Assembly: GCA_014706295.1 (NCBI GenBank)
Contig: JACSVZ010000012.1
Coordinates: forward strand, 12,766,227-12,830,226
Direction of reading: 5' to 3'
DNA from: Lycocorax pyrrhopterus obiensis
Lineage: Eukaryota > Chordata > Aves > Passeriformes > Paradisaeidae
DNA: 64,000 nucleotides
Positions within the stretch are counted from its first letter, which is position 1. Each line of letters opens with the position of its first letter. The notes beneath the pieces are model-generated. The model saw only the letters and a program-made list of their open reading frames with translations. It was not told where the DNA came from and ran no database searches. Positions 1-13,016 of this stretch are shown in pieces. The position numbers were made by a program, and so were the translations under genes.

Positions 1-860
1 TAGGGACATTCTTCCCAACATAAGTAGTTTGGATCTAACAGAAAAGAATGAGTTTCCTGAACTATTAACTGTCCTGTTTTGGGATCTCACACACTTTATT
101 TTTCACTTTTCCATTCAGTTTCTTGTTATTCTTAGTCCATTAACATGAGCTGTGTCTCAGTGCAACTGTGCCAGCACAGAGTGCATGTCTGACATCATAA
201 AAACAAGCAAAAATCTCACTTTAAGATATTACACACACACGTTGTTTATATAACACATTAAATAATGAAACTGTGGCAGAGAACAAACAGCGTAACTCAT
301 GCAAATCCTCTGGTTTTTAATACATGGTACAGACAGCTACAAATCTACTGGTAATAGTGGGAGCTTCCAGTTTCAGCTTAAGCCACGTGCCTGGGAGACT
401 TTAAGAAAATGAGGAATCAGTGATGGAATGTGGTACACAGTTCTTGAGATATTGCTGCTCCCAGCATCCTGGTGCTGCCTGCTGGAGTGCTGAGGGCCTG
501 CTGCTCGCCACCAGGCACCAAGGTTTCATTAACCAGCCCCCAGGATTTATTCCTGATGGCATTTTTGACATTTACACAACATTTTTCATTTTTCATTACT
601 CCAAGGGAAAACAAGAGGGGGAAAGAATAAAGGAGCTCTTGTTTCCAGACCATCATTTAAAAAGACTGAGCTGGCTTTACGGAAGTGTTTTTGTGCAGCA
701 ATTTTTGATTTAGTATAGAATTATAATCAGCAAATAACTAAATGCATTTGTAGACTTTGTAGTTTATAAAGGGAGTCATTAGAAAACAACACTTTACATC
801 TTTTTATGTTTTATTAACAGACAACAACAAAAAACTGAAAACACTCTTATCCCCACTTAC

Positions 861-902
861 CTCCATCTTGGTGCTTATTCCCAGCATCTAGAGGGGTAAA
901 GT
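861..902 (-). other. Candidate minus-strand exon with strong donor
   Basis: On the minus strand the segment ends in GATGGAG followed by GTAAGTGGGG, a near-perfect vertebrate 5' splice site. Two 3' splice sites are possible. One follows ACTTTACCCCTCTAG and gives a 27-bp exon (861-887) with a good pyrimidine stretch. The other follows CTGGCAG and gives a 42-bp exon (861-902). The 42-bp version is open in one frame, reading FTPLDAGNKHQDG; the 27-bp version can read MLGISTKME. I do not recognise either peptide. A donor this good arises by chance a few times in 64 kb, so this is a candidate only. Confidence 0.18.
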
Positions 903-1095
903 CTGCCAGTGTAAATATATTTATTCCTACGCGTGTGCATTAACCTCAGTTGACAGTGTAATATGAAAACTATATATAGTAAGCATCAAAATAAACTTGT
1001 GCAGATATTTTTATTTGTTCCCATAAATGAATCAGTCTTCCCTATTAAACAAATCCAATTTTTTAAAAAAAACTTATGAAGCTTTTTTGCCTAGG

Positions 1096-1132
1096 TTTTT
1101 TTTTTTTGTGGGTTTTTTTTTTGTTTTTTTTT
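1096..1132. repeat. T-rich low-complexity tract
   Basis: Three long T runs are separated by short G-containing interruptions. No retroelement body is recognisable on either side that would make this an A-tail of a minus-strand insertion. Confidence 0.85.
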
Positions 1133-1362
1133 AATAGTAAGGGATGCTTTCTAAATTGAATTGGCTGGAAAAATTACAGTTAAACCACATCAACCTGGTG
1201 CTTTATAAGGGGAAAACGGATTGTGAAAATACTGTTTTCTTCCTTCCATGCACTTAAGTATTTTGCATGTTTTATCTGGAACTATGCATGTCTCATCAAT
1301 TTAGCAGAGAGAGTAAAAACTCACAGATAGGAAAACTTCAGAGCAAAACAGCTAAACTATCC

Positions 1363-1380
1363 TTTTTTTTTTTTTTTTTT
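1363..1380. repeat. Poly-T homopolymer of 18 bases
   Basis: Uninterrupted T run. It could be the reverse complement of an old A-tail, but the sequence to its right (the would-be element body) is not a recognisable element. Confidence 0.9.
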
Positions 1381-3455
1381 GCTTCAATGCACAGGAATCA
1401 GATAACAAAAAATCTGCATACTGGCAATAAATACATTTCTTTCCTCAGCCAGCTCCTGTAACCATCATATTTCCCCTCATTAAAACAGGTAATTTTGCAG
1501 AGAACATTGGAGGTCAGCAGTTCTAAACTCTTTTCTGTTTGAAAACCTGAACGTTTTTCAGGGGACAGCTTTCTTGGGGACACCCAGCCCTCTGCCCACC
1601 CCCAGAATGCCACGACAAAAGGAGAACCCTTTTAGCACAGAACCATTACTGCGGACAACAATGCAACCACACAAAAACCGAAAGCCAGTTAAGAATGTTT
1701 CACACAAAATCAGAATACAAGAATGATTTAAGAGCTCAAAGCTCCTGGAAATGTCCCTCACATTTCCTCCTCTGCATTCGCAACAGGTGAGTTGCACACC
1801 TCTTGCACAGAGGAAATTCTAAGATCAGAACACTCAGAGAGTCATCGGGCATGTTGAATAAACTCATGGTAGAGGCCCATCATTAGTCTTTCTTTTCCTG
1901 CTTCCACTTGAATCTAAGGCAGCATTTTATCTCTGGAATAATGTGCTTGGGCAAACATAAAAAAAAAGTATTCTTTAATTAAAAAATTCAACATATTCTA
2001 TAGAACACTGAAGGTGTCTGACTTTTCCCTCATAAGAAAACCAATTATACTAAAAATGACATTCCACTTTACAGCACCTTAAAAACAAAGAATACAAAAA
2101 GAATAGTTTTCTAAAATCACTTGTACCTTTAATGTGTAAAATAAACCAGTACAGTGTCATAATTGTTCCAGAGATTGTTTCCAACATCCAGATAAACCAT
2201 AGCATCCTAAAGATGGCCAAAGAGGCCCTAGTACACGGTTAAAGGATTGTATTGATACCGTCACAGAAACAATAGTGCACTTTTTCCCCTTTTATCCCTT
2301 TTGCATTTATTACTGCTTGCATTGTGTTTTCAAGATTTTCACCACCACTAGATAGAAATGGAAATTCTTTTTTACCATTTGCCCGCTATTCAGTATGCAA
2401 GAGTAAAGACTGACATAACAAGAAATTACAAAAAGCAGACTATTAAAGAAGTAATCAAAAAAACTGCATATGTAAGAATTATAGAGAGTTTTTAAGGCAG
2501 CTGCATGTTTCCATAAATGCCCATGTATATCTAAATAAAACAAAATCCTTAAAAGACAGCTATAGACAATGTTTTTAATTACATGACCTCAGAATATCAG
2601 TTGCTTTTTCATGTTCACACCGAAGAGAACCTGGAACATCTAATTAAATGTCAGGATTGATTTCACATTTTTAGGTTTGAATTCAGTGGATCTGCTTTAC
2701 AAAAACTTCCAATAATAAAACAATAATTTAAAAAAGAAAGTAACAAGAGACAAATGAAATACTGTTTTGTCAAAGAAGTTACGAGTTGCTCAAAAGGATG
2801 GTATATTAACCATTTTAGTGAGACTGATTTAGTAGCAAGGGATTCTGATGAAGACAACTGATATAATCTGTATAATTAATCTGTGTCAACTCAAAGAGAT
2901 TCTTATCTCCTATAAGAAATTGGTAAAGATAAGAAGAATTGATTTCTTGCCCCTCCCGTCTCTCAGACGAAGCCCTGTCTGAAGAACAGCATTACTGGTT
3001 TGTTATTTGCTGCAGACAAACACCTCACCAGTATATTTACCATATGCACAAGGCTGAACCCTTAGCTTCACATTACCACCACACACAGAAAACAGGAAAC
3101 TTGAATTGGTGAGCAGTGACAGAAGTGCCTAAACTGAGAATTGCACACATCTCACATCAACAATATCATCATTTGTCTTCCTCAAATAAAAAAAAACCCA
3201 TATCATGGGATCATTCTAAAGGAGATTTGTATGTGCCTGAAAAATTAAGACAGTTCAAAACAACCATTTTTATGTCCCTATATGATGAGCTCTTTCTGGA
3301 GTAATAAATAAATAAACAAATTTCTTCTGTGACCCCAGTAAACAGTTCCACCTGTCCTGAGGCTTCACAGCAACAAACTGTACTTGGAGGTTACATAGGA
3401 AAAGGAACAAGACAAGTCATGCAAAAAACACAGAGAAAAATCAGAGCATCAGAAA

Positions 3456-3633
3456 ATCATGGAATCCCAGAATGGTTTGGGTTGGAAGGGACATTAAAGA
3501 TCACCCAGTGCCACCCCTGCCATGGCAGGGACACCTCCCACTGTCCCAGGTTGCTCCAAGCCCTGTCCAACCTGGCCTTGGACACTTCCAGGGATGAGGC
3601 AGCCACAGCTTCTCTGGGCACCCTGTGCCAGGG
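3456..3633 (-). mobile_element. CR1 LINE, truncated 3' end (minus strand)
   Basis: Read on the plus strand, this begins with ATCATGGAATCCCAGAATGG and continues through GGGTTGGAAGGGAC, the block around CCATGGCAGGGACACCTCCC, the block CCAACCTGGCCTTGGACACT and TTCCAGGGATGAGGC. This is the well-known reverse complement of the avian CR1 3' untranslated region. The element is therefore on the minus strand with its 3' end at 3456. It is 5'-truncated, as most CR1 copies are, and keeps no reverse transcriptase sequence. No target-site duplication is expected for CR1. Similarity may resume weakly around 3680-3720 after a diverged stretch, but I could not establish that. The frames at 3329-3664 (plus) and 3501-3773 (minus) are artefacts of this repeat. 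Confidence 0.96.
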
Positions 3634-6600
3634 AAGCTGGTTGGAGACTGAAAACTTTTCCTAAGTAGAACAGAACAGGAATTCTTCCTCAAACAGCCAA
3701 ATTCTCCATCCAATTCACTAAGCAGGTAATTAGTTCCCTTCAGGCAATATCCAGTCATCCACTGTGCAGTCATTTCAGTATTTTCAAAAGGAATTAAACT
3801 GTCTTAATTACTAAAAAAAAAAAAGTGGTGAGATATTTTAGGAACCACTTTTCACTGACTAGCACTTAGCATGAAATACTAAGTTAGAAGATAAGCCCTA
3901 GTAAGATACAGTTTATTTCTTTTTCTACAAGAGAAACTCCCTGATGTAACATTGAATCTCTGTCAGCTTGTTTATTTTTTTTTAGTTTCCCACTTCATGA
4001 CAGGTAAATATTTAATACCACTGGATGACTTATTCATGGTGAAAGATCTTTCAGGATTCTCAAGGAGTCACTATACTAACAGAAATGCAATTAGGAATAA
4101 TTTAGTTAAAAGCTGTAAATGGTAACTCCACAGTGTACACCTCCACTCCCAGCTGTACAGGCCCAGCTCAGAGACATATTCAAAATACAACATGCAGACA
4201 CCAAAATTTCTTATGCACTACATCCATATTAAAATGTCACTGGCTGTTGATTTCAACTTCATTAAGCCTTAAACAGATTATTGAATAATTAGAAAATACC
4301 ATAAACATGTATCTTATTCCTTCAAAGAGCACTGTTAAAAAAGGGATAACACATACTAAATTTAGCCTAACTTTTTAACAGGTTCTTAAATACAAATGAA
4401 AAATAAAAGTCAGCCTGCTGAACCAAAAGCAACAGGGAGAAACTATGGATAAACAAGACTATGTACCAAAGAATTTGCATTACCTACTGAGAAAATAAAG
4501 ATTAGGAAACCCAGTAAAAGGAAAACAAAACAAACAAACAAAAACTCAAAAACCCAACAACCAAGGCAAACTTCATTACAGAAATTGCAAATTCTGAGTT
4601 TTGTTGAACAAGTTTATAGATTTCCAAGGCCACAGTCACAGGTCCATTTGGGTTAATCAGATCTCTAGATAGGCAGACAAAAAAGCTGTTCCAGCTAGCT
4701 TGAAACACAACCATGGACTACTAGCAGCACACAAGTAGCTGAGCCAACTCACAACTTGCAATTTCTGTAAGAACTTATTTTTCAGTTGTGTCCAGAATGC
4801 AGCTGGATGTCCTCAATGTGTCTAACAACTAGAATTCCCCCTTCTACAGACTACAAACGGCTGTGTGTAAATAATTATAACACCACACTTGAAAATTCTG
4901 ATAAAAAGTTTAGTGCCAGCAATGGCAACGGGACTCAGATTTCAAATGTGCTCCTGTGGCACAGGCAATTGTATCGGCAAGTGCAGGAGATCAAACACTC
5001 TGTGAGACAATGCACATTATCATATCAGCAACTCAGCAGCAGCAGCACAAAGGTTACAGGGAGTAACACAGGTCAGGCAAGTTCTGATTTATTACTAAAA
5101 ACCGCTTTATTATAATACCTACAGAAAAAAAGCAGCTTTCCCTACATACAGCCATGGCACTTATGCCCCCCACCTGCTGTTAGGCTTGCCAGTCAAAAAA
5201 TCCCACTCAGCTCCCCAAGACGCTGTAAATAAATGCCTGGCTGAGCAGCCAGGTCCTGTGCTGTGCCCTGTAGGCCACGCCAGCCAGGCTGTAATCGACT
5301 GGCTGGAAAAGGCAAGGTAATACTTGTGGGTCTCTGGTTCATCCCCAGGAGTTCCACATTGCAGTTCCATAGTGAAAGAATCCACTGCTAATTTTACCCT
5401 CCCTTATATAAATGTCAAGCATCGTGTATTAGCCCAGCCCTGAGGGACTCACGTGCAAATGGTTTTTGTGAGTGATATTGTAAAATCAACCTCGTTATGA
5501 AAGCCCAAGTTGTTTGGCAATCCCACACACAGCAATAAGTAAAAATAAATAAATAAAGCCCACTATTACAGGTAATAAAACTGCTCAGATAAATACGCTT
5601 AAGCATAACAATCATATTACAGAGCAAAGCAAATCTCAGCAAAATCAAGTGCTTTAGAAATGGTGGGGGTTGTGGTGTACTTTTCAGTTTAGTAATGTAT
5701 TCACTTGTGGTTTGAACAAATTAATAGAATTGCTTTTATGAAAGAATTTCATCATGACTATTACAAAAATAAATAAAATAAACTGTTTTCAAAAGCATCA
5801 TCCCAGAACAATTCACCTACTTATCACCAAATCCTCCAAGCTGGTTTTGTATTATATCATTCATATTCCTGCTTTGAGAATTGGCTACCCCAGCTTCTCT
5901 TTGCTCATTATGAGCAGAAATAAATAAATAAAAAGGAAATCCTTATCAAGATATGTAAATCCAGCAGTAATCCTCTCCCTCTAATAAAATAATCTAATAC
6001 AAATAATGCCTAAATGACATCAAGAGTTTGGGGAGAAAAGGAGGAGGGAGGTGAAAGAGTAAAAGAAAAGCACTGAGGCTTCTGTCATAGGCCACTTGGT
6101 CACAAAAAGTGCTCCCATTTTAGGCTGAAGTGCAAAAGTAGTGCTTAGGACTAGTTTCCAGGGCCCAGCATGGAAAATAAACTGCATTTTGTAATGCCTT
6201 AATTTAATCTCTGCATTTCCTGGTTCTCGTGTGGTTCAGAGAAAAAGAGCAGCTGCTGTCACACACGTGGATTTGATGCGACATACAAACGTGGAACTAC
6301 AGTTCCAACTATTGTAATGGATTACAGAGATGTGGCCCTTGGAATGTTTCAATTTTTACTACACACAACCAACAACAGCGAAGAAAAGAAGTAGAAAGAG
6401 GAAGGATGGCCTGAGAGAAGCTATTTTTACGAATTTTGTTGTGCAAAACACTTACAAAAATAGTTTTAGTGGAGTGAGGATTCACCACATTAAAGAATCA
6501 TGCACAGACAGTAAGAATTATTTTGGTGTTGTATCAGACCTAAACCAAGTCCAATAAACATAGAGAAGAGCTGCAGTGACAGTACCATAATGGAGAACCC

Positions 6601-9600
6601 AGACCACGGCTTCTGCCGAGGAGGAACAAGCCTTAAAATAACTTAGAAGTTATTATGAAATGAAGTCTTTGGGGATGAGGAATAAAACCAACACCTATTC
6701 CATTTCAAAAGGAGACAGGATCTACTGGCAGGTATGTTCTTTAGCCTACAGTGCCATCGTCTGGCTACAGAAGCTATATCATCACGGGGTGGGGAAATGC
6801 AGCCAGCTAAACATTTAAATGTAAAAAAGGAACACGCCTTAATACTAGGCACATTTGTAAAAAATACATGATACTGAGGGGAGCTGCAGTATTTACACGG
6901 AAAAGCATTGAATGCATAAATGAAAATATGATTCTCAAGTAAAGACAGAACATGAGAGCAGAACATTCAAATCAACTGAATAACCTATGGCTAAAAATGC
7001 CACATAATGTAGAATCATGCTAGCCTTGTCATTTATTGGTTTTGGTTTTTTAATAGTGCTATTAGCTTAAACTTTAAGTTAAACTATGTAATTTGAAAAA
7101 CATTGCTAAATAGTTTATGACTGGGGACCTTAGAGGCAAATGCACAAAGGGATATTTCATTAATGAAGAGACTACAACAACAATGTGTTTTAAACTACAT
7201 ATCTTGTAATATTTAAGCCACACATATATAATCGACTCTGTACTTCACTATGCCAGGAAAAAAAACAAACAGCATTTTCTTTCTTATGATGATTATAACA
7301 GCACCTCTCTAGTTTCTGGAATTACAGCTTACCAACTTTAAGGGTAAGCAAATCCAACTTGAGTGATATTTTAGACAAAGCTCAAATAAAAGTAATGGAG
7401 AGACATTTTTGGTAACTAAGGACTGTTAAGATCCTCAGTCTGGTCCTAAAATTCAGATATATAGGATAAAAAAATCCCCAGTACATGGTGTATGTGGCCC
7501 TGGGAAAACTCACAATAAGCGTGGGTAGGTTTCAAATACACAGGAAAGTCAGAGGCAAGGTAAGAGCAGTTTGTGACATTTACACCAACAACTTTCTTAA
7601 AGAGAGTGTGATGTTTCAGAACTCTTTTAATTAATTTTGAAGCAGTGTTTGAGGTGAAAGAGTAAGTACAAGGAATGTTTTGAAAGATAAGTTCATTAGC
7701 ACACAGGATAACTTGGTCTAGGTTCCAATCTGACTCAATTCTCACAGTCCTCTGTGCCAGATAACAACAGATCATATTTGACTACGCTGCTGTTTGGTTT
7801 AAAGGCATAAAGTTAATAAATCCCCAGTGGAGTTCAGCTTAGAGAGCCTCCAAAATAAATATGGACACTGACAGAGCTTGTACTGGTTAAGAATCTTGAA
7901 AACTGTGCAAAACTTCTAAAAATTATGACACTTTCCTTTGAGGACTTGACTTTAAGAACAAACACTAAAAGATTTGGAACCCAATAATCTCCAAACCTCA
8001 CAGCAACAACTAATGCTCGCACCTACTCCAGCTGAGGCTGGATGCATTGCAAGTGAGTCCACATCATCCTTATATTTCCCCCAGATGTAGCTGGATGCTT
8101 TTTTCCTCATGCAGTGAGACAGAGCCTCAGTGGAATCACAGCTGCAACATAAATGGATCAACCTTACCCAGCTGCCTGAATTATCTTAATGGCCATGCTG
8201 AGGACTGAGGGAATGCCCAGAATTACAAAGTTTTTGGATGTTTTTTCAAAGGAATTTCAGTCATACAGCAACATTCCATTTAAATTCATTTGGAAATGCC
8301 AGGGACTGTCAATAAGGTCACCTGGGCTCATTTGAAGAATGAATTTCCATGTCCTTTGAAAGCATTTGCTCCTCCATGCAAACCAAAAATGGCCAGAACT
8401 CCAGCACCTGGTGTGTTGGTGGGTCATTCTGCACAGTGTAGGAAAGCTGTGACAGCACAGACCTCTTTTAAGGAAACCAGCCTTCAGCTGATATACAATC
8501 AGCTTTTTGGGACAGAACTTGGAAAACAAATGCAGCTGGAAAACACAAGCATGTGCTAATTTGGGCTCAGATCAAAACTAGGTACATGGTGGACATGGAC
8601 AACTTTTGCACTTGATGACTTGACAAAACAAGCTCTATTTGCAAGGGAAATACAGTGTCAAGGCAGATTCAGTAAAGTCCATCTGCTGGAGCAAAATTAA
8701 GAAAAAAAAAAGTAGGTGTCATGTTATATAATTAAAGTATCAAATCAATGAGTGCTCTGTAACTACCTGGAAACAGAAAAACAAGTTTGCACATTTAAAT
8801 GTCTCCCCAGAATGAGCTGCAGACAAAATTAATTTCTACATCACATTATCTGTGATTATATGAAATGACTTCATCCTTTACAATAAAATATATAGGGAAA
8901 TTACCACGTCAGTGTTGTAGACTAAAACATCAGGGAAGAACACCTGAAAAACCAAGACTGGTATGGGTGGCGGAAGACAAGACAGTTTAATACACAAAAC
9001 TTGGTCACTGAATTAGGGAGAACTTCGCACTTTACAGAACTGAAACAATTAACACATGCTCTTAATTAATAATGTTCTTAATCCGACAAACTTTTTTAAG
9101 GAGATTTTGACTTTGATAGAAATGAAGCTGTCCTGAGCAGACTGAGTGTTCCTTTTCTGCATGCCATTGAATTTTAATGCTCTCACAGATTTGATGCAAT
9201 ACAGATTCTAAAGGTTTTCAATTTACCTTTTCCATTTTTTTTACTTAGACTGTGTAGCAAAGATTCAAAATTCATTACATTTTAATAAACAGTGCATCAC
9301 AGTTCTTCAAAAGCATTTTATAAAATATCACCAATATAGAAGGACAAAGTTCTCCAGTTGTTCCAACTTTTCAAGAAAACTACTCAAATATTGTCAGGAG
9401 AAATTTCATCCCAATGTCAGTTAGAAATAAACCGAGTAAGCATTTTGCATCTTCGACGGCAGAGAAAAGGCATCAAAGCAGATATAAACCCAACCCTTTC
9501 AATCTAGAAATGCGTTTTACTGCTTTGAAGAAGAATGGTGGAGATATTGACTTGCCAAGGTCACAAGAGCCAGACAATATGTTCTTGCCTGGATGTTACC

Positions 9601-10545
9601 TCCCACACCTGGCATCTCAGAGTCAAAAAGCGAAGCCTGATGTTCTTTGGTTGCTGTGAACCAAAGAAATAATGGAGTCCGCTAAGGAGAAATGTAATAA
9701 TACAGGCAGATGAGGACAAAGGAAATACAAGCCAGCAATACAATAAAACAGCATGAAACTTTGGGTGCAAAGGCAAAAATTTTCAGGAGATAGCAGTAAC
9801 AGCGTCCTAACTGTGATCATCTAAGGCACAAAGAGTGTTTTCCATCCAGCTAATGTGACAGCACCTCAGTTAAGGAAGATTTTACCCCTTCCTGCAAACT
9901 CTGTCTTACATCACTCATTAAGCAATTACCTGTTCAGCAAAAGGCCACATCAAACCAAAAAATTTTAAGAAACACATCAAACAAATTTGCTGAAACAGAT
10001 GTTCCGTGCTGGATTGCAGACAATTCACACGTTAAAAACCTGCTCTGCTCCTTAGACTTCAACATTTATCAAGTGTTGAAAGTGACAGACAGTAACAGAG
10101 ATCAGATTTTTTTTTAAATGGCATTGTTTTGAAGTCAAAATGTTTGCTCCTTGCATGGTATGCATATTGCCATTATCTAGGGAAAAAAGCTAAATTAACT
10201 TTCTTTTGTACATTAGCCTGCTGATAGGGAGGGATAGAAGGAAGGATAAAAGAAGCCTTACGTTAGACTTTGAATATCAGCTTTTTCTTTTAATATTTGT
10301 ACTGTCTTTTTTTCAGAAATAATCCCTGATCTTCTAAAAAAGAGTTGTGAGACAGCAAGTATGACATGGTGGGACATACCTGTACCCCAGTCCTTTTAAT
10401 GTTGCCCTGGGTGTGCTATTTTAGTACTGAAGAGATGAGATAAATGGCAGAATCCCTGGATTTTCCTGACCTTGATCAAGAAGAACAAATTTTTAGCTGA
10501 ACTGTGCAAAACTGCTATGATTACATCAATCTAATCTGGAAAGCA
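3634..10545. other. Non-coding AT-rich DNA, no gene recognised
   Basis: No frame exceeds about 110 codons and none shows a recognisable domain. The stretch contains short TAAA-type repeats (around 5545-5566 and 5915-5935) and a purine-rich tract near 6029-6070. One well-formed plus-strand 3' splice-like site ends at 10316. I see no retrotransposon, RNA gene or promoter signature that can be supported. Confidence 0.7.
6029..6070. repeat. Short purine-rich tract
   Basis: About 40 bases are almost entirely A and G on the plus strand, interrupted by single T bases. It is not a clean tandem repeat. Confidence 0.6.
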
Positions 10546-10567
10546 CATGGTTTATATATAAACCATG
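10546..10567. repeat. Perfect 22-bp palindrome
   Basis: The left arm CATGGTTTATA is followed directly by its exact reverse complement TATAAACCATG, with no spacer. Symmetry ends at 10545/10568. The AT-rich centre could favour cruciform extrusion. It might also be a symmetric protein-binding site, although no known operator-like site is identified. Confidence 0.95.
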
Positions 10568-12983
10568 GTCTCTGTCTCATCCATCAAACTGAAAGACAAT
10601 AAAACATACCTCCGTGGGAAAAATCAAAAGAAAAAAAAATCCATTAACCCTTATTTTACTCCTTACCTAAGAATCCTCAACAAGGTTTCAAAGACTACAG
10701 AAACATGCACACATATTCAGGTCTCTAAATATAGATATATATAAATTTAAATGCAAGCGCTCTTATAATAACAGGCTTCGTTAGAAGAAAAGACACCCTG
10801 CATCACTGCTGAAGGAATCAGCTCTGGAATAATGGAATTAGGAAGTTTTGATCAAGCTGCCCAGCACCAGGCAGCCATAAAAAGCCATCTATTGCTACAG
10901 AGAAAAGATTTACCTGGCAAGAGATCCAATACAACATAAAAAGACAAACTGGAATCAATGAGAAATGAATTGGATTACTGGGCAGAAGCATATTCTTGCA
11001 CGTGTTCGAGCTACTGGGAAAGTAACAGAGCCAGCAGGTATAAAAAACCTTCCAAATGTCTGCTTACCCTTTCATGATCCAATCACAGCCATGCTGTTAA
11101 TCAGGTTGGATTACATCCCAGATATTAATTTGGCAAACTAAACAATCGTCTGACTCAGTCTGTCCCCTTCAAAAATGCTGCAAACAATCTGCCACTGATA
11201 ACCCTGCCACGTGCGTGCTCCTGGAAAGCCATCTGATCAATGTGTGCCGAGATGAGAGAAGAATCTGCGCTCACACACAAATGCCATAAGGCTTTCCCTA
11301 TCCATCAGCAGTGTGTAACTGTGCCCTCTGCTTCCCAAGGAACTGCTGGAATATGCACAGTGAAAGGAGGCAGCTCAAAGAGTTACGGGCTCCTTTCGAC
11401 TAAAAATAAATAAATCCTACAGATGAACCAATGCTGTGCATGAACAAAAGACTGCTGGCTCAGAAGGAGGCGAAAGCATCACTCCCTCACTGACCAGAGG
11501 AATCCTGTCCTGCTGCTGGGATTCCTTCCTGGAAACACTTTCAGCAGCTGGAGACTTCCTCTGCATCTCCTAGCAGTGTGGGTTGGGTTAGGGTTTTTTT
11601 GCCTCTTCACTTAATAAACTGTCTTCATCTCTACTCATGAATTTTCTTGCTTTTACCTTTCCTGTCTCTCTCCAATCCCACTGTCAGGTGGTGGGGGGTA
11701 ACTCAGCTGCTGCCTCAGCCAGCTCCTCCCAGTGTGTTAAATCCTTTGGGTGACATTCTTTCCCTTCTTCTCTGTGACAATGCTGTTCAGCATAAGCAAT
11801 ACTTCGCTTTGAATCACAGTTTTCAGAGAGCCTCAATTCCCAAAAAGAATCCCCACAACGAGCCAAACCCTGGACAATACCTGGATACCAAGAGAGGGGG
11901 TCAACAAAGAGGAGGAATCACAGAGCTCCAGCCTCTGGAACCAAACTTTCCTGGTGTAGGATTCCAAGCCAGTCCAACAGACTCAGAAGTTGCTGCAGGT
12001 ACAGAATTGACCCACAGAGCAACCTCTGCTCCCATCCATAGTTATGCGGAAGACATGGATTAGCAAGGAAAAGACACAAATGAGAATTTTTAATACCTAA
12101 TATTCCTAAATATTTCCATAAGAATCCTTTTGATACTGGTTATAAGGAGAACGAATGCAAAACTCTAAGCGGCAGTTCAATTCCTAAAAGGACTCCAATT
12201 TTCAATATCAAAATTTAAACTTCCCACAGAGATACAGTATTTGACACAGAAGGAATGTTATTTATCTCTCTCCATTTTATGATTTAGAGCCGTGGTGGGC
12301 ACCGAGCTCTTCTCACAGATCTCAAGTACCATTTCCAAGTTTCCTGTACAACAGTTTCAGTGAAGAGCACACAGGACTACACAACTTTTACACCACAGAG
12401 AAGCAGCCTGAGATCAGACCATTTGTCAGGTTTAAATAAAGACAAAGCAACTGCAACCTCCTCTCTAGCAGCATGTTTGTGGGCTTGTTTCAACAGGAGC
12501 TCTACTACAAGGACTTAGGAGAAATCATGAAATAATTCACATTTCCGTTCTTTTTTTCTGGAGAAATACATGATCTCTAGATTTCTACCTCACCAACACG
12601 GCTCTTTAAGGATAGTTCATGAAAACGGGCCTGTTAGTGGCTATTTTCCTTACTGAGAGGAAAACTGAAATGTAGGAACAAGACATTTCTATGCCTAAGC
12701 ACCGGCTGGCAGTAAGTGAAATGGAAAAAAAAAAAGCCCCCGACTTGAGACTCTTCTTTCTGTACAGGGATCATTTTGTTCACACCAATGTAAGGCCTCC
12801 CCCCCCTCATTTCAGTGCTCTTTAGACCAGGTCCAAAAAACCCTGTGACCACAAAAATACCTGCAAATAAGGTGGGTCATACGTACATGTCGTTAACTCT
12901 GTCCTTCTTTATCAAATCTCCCACATTTTTATTTTAAAAAGAGAGAAAAAAGACAGGGAAGGAAATGTCAACTGGAAACTTAC

Positions 12984-13016
12984 TTTTCTCTAAAGTATCA
13001 ACAACCACTAAACTCT
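12984..13016 (-). other. Weak minus-strand micro-exon candidate (33 bp)
   Basis: On the minus strand a pyrimidine-rich stretch ending TTTACACGTTCCAG precedes a 33-bp segment. The segment is followed by GTAAGTTTCC, a good 5' splice site after AAAA. Only one frame is open (SLVVVDTLEK, entered after two bases); the other two contain stops. Nothing identifies a gene. Confidence 0.12.

Larger units (their letters stand above)
1..3455. other. Non-coding AT-rich DNA, no gene recognised
   Basis: All six frames are broken by stops, and the longest frames (up to 97 codons) show no domain or motif. Several AATAAA-like hexamers occur (for example near 990), but with no upstream coding sequence they do not establish a 3' UTR. 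The segment holds two long T tracts and one minus-strand splice-like segment, both listed separately. It could be intron, intergenic DNA or distal 3' UTR; the sequence alone does not decide. Confidence 0.7.

Noticed and set aside
980..1000. AATAAA-type polyadenylation signal near the left edge
   Set aside because: Such hexamers are frequent in AT-rich DNA, and no coding exon upstream on either strand supports a 3' end.
3329..3773. Overlapping plus and minus frames of 111 and 90 codons
   Set aside because: Both lie over the CR1 3' region and are repeat artefacts.
11582..11600. Two tandem telomere-like units (TTGGG TTAGGG) in plus orientation
   Set aside because: Only about two units, flanked by unrelated sequence. 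Too short to call an interstitial telomeric repeat.
11647..12063. 138-codon plus-strand frame
   Set aside because: No domain, no splice or promoter context, proline/serine-rich composition from C-rich DNA. Within the range of chance frames.
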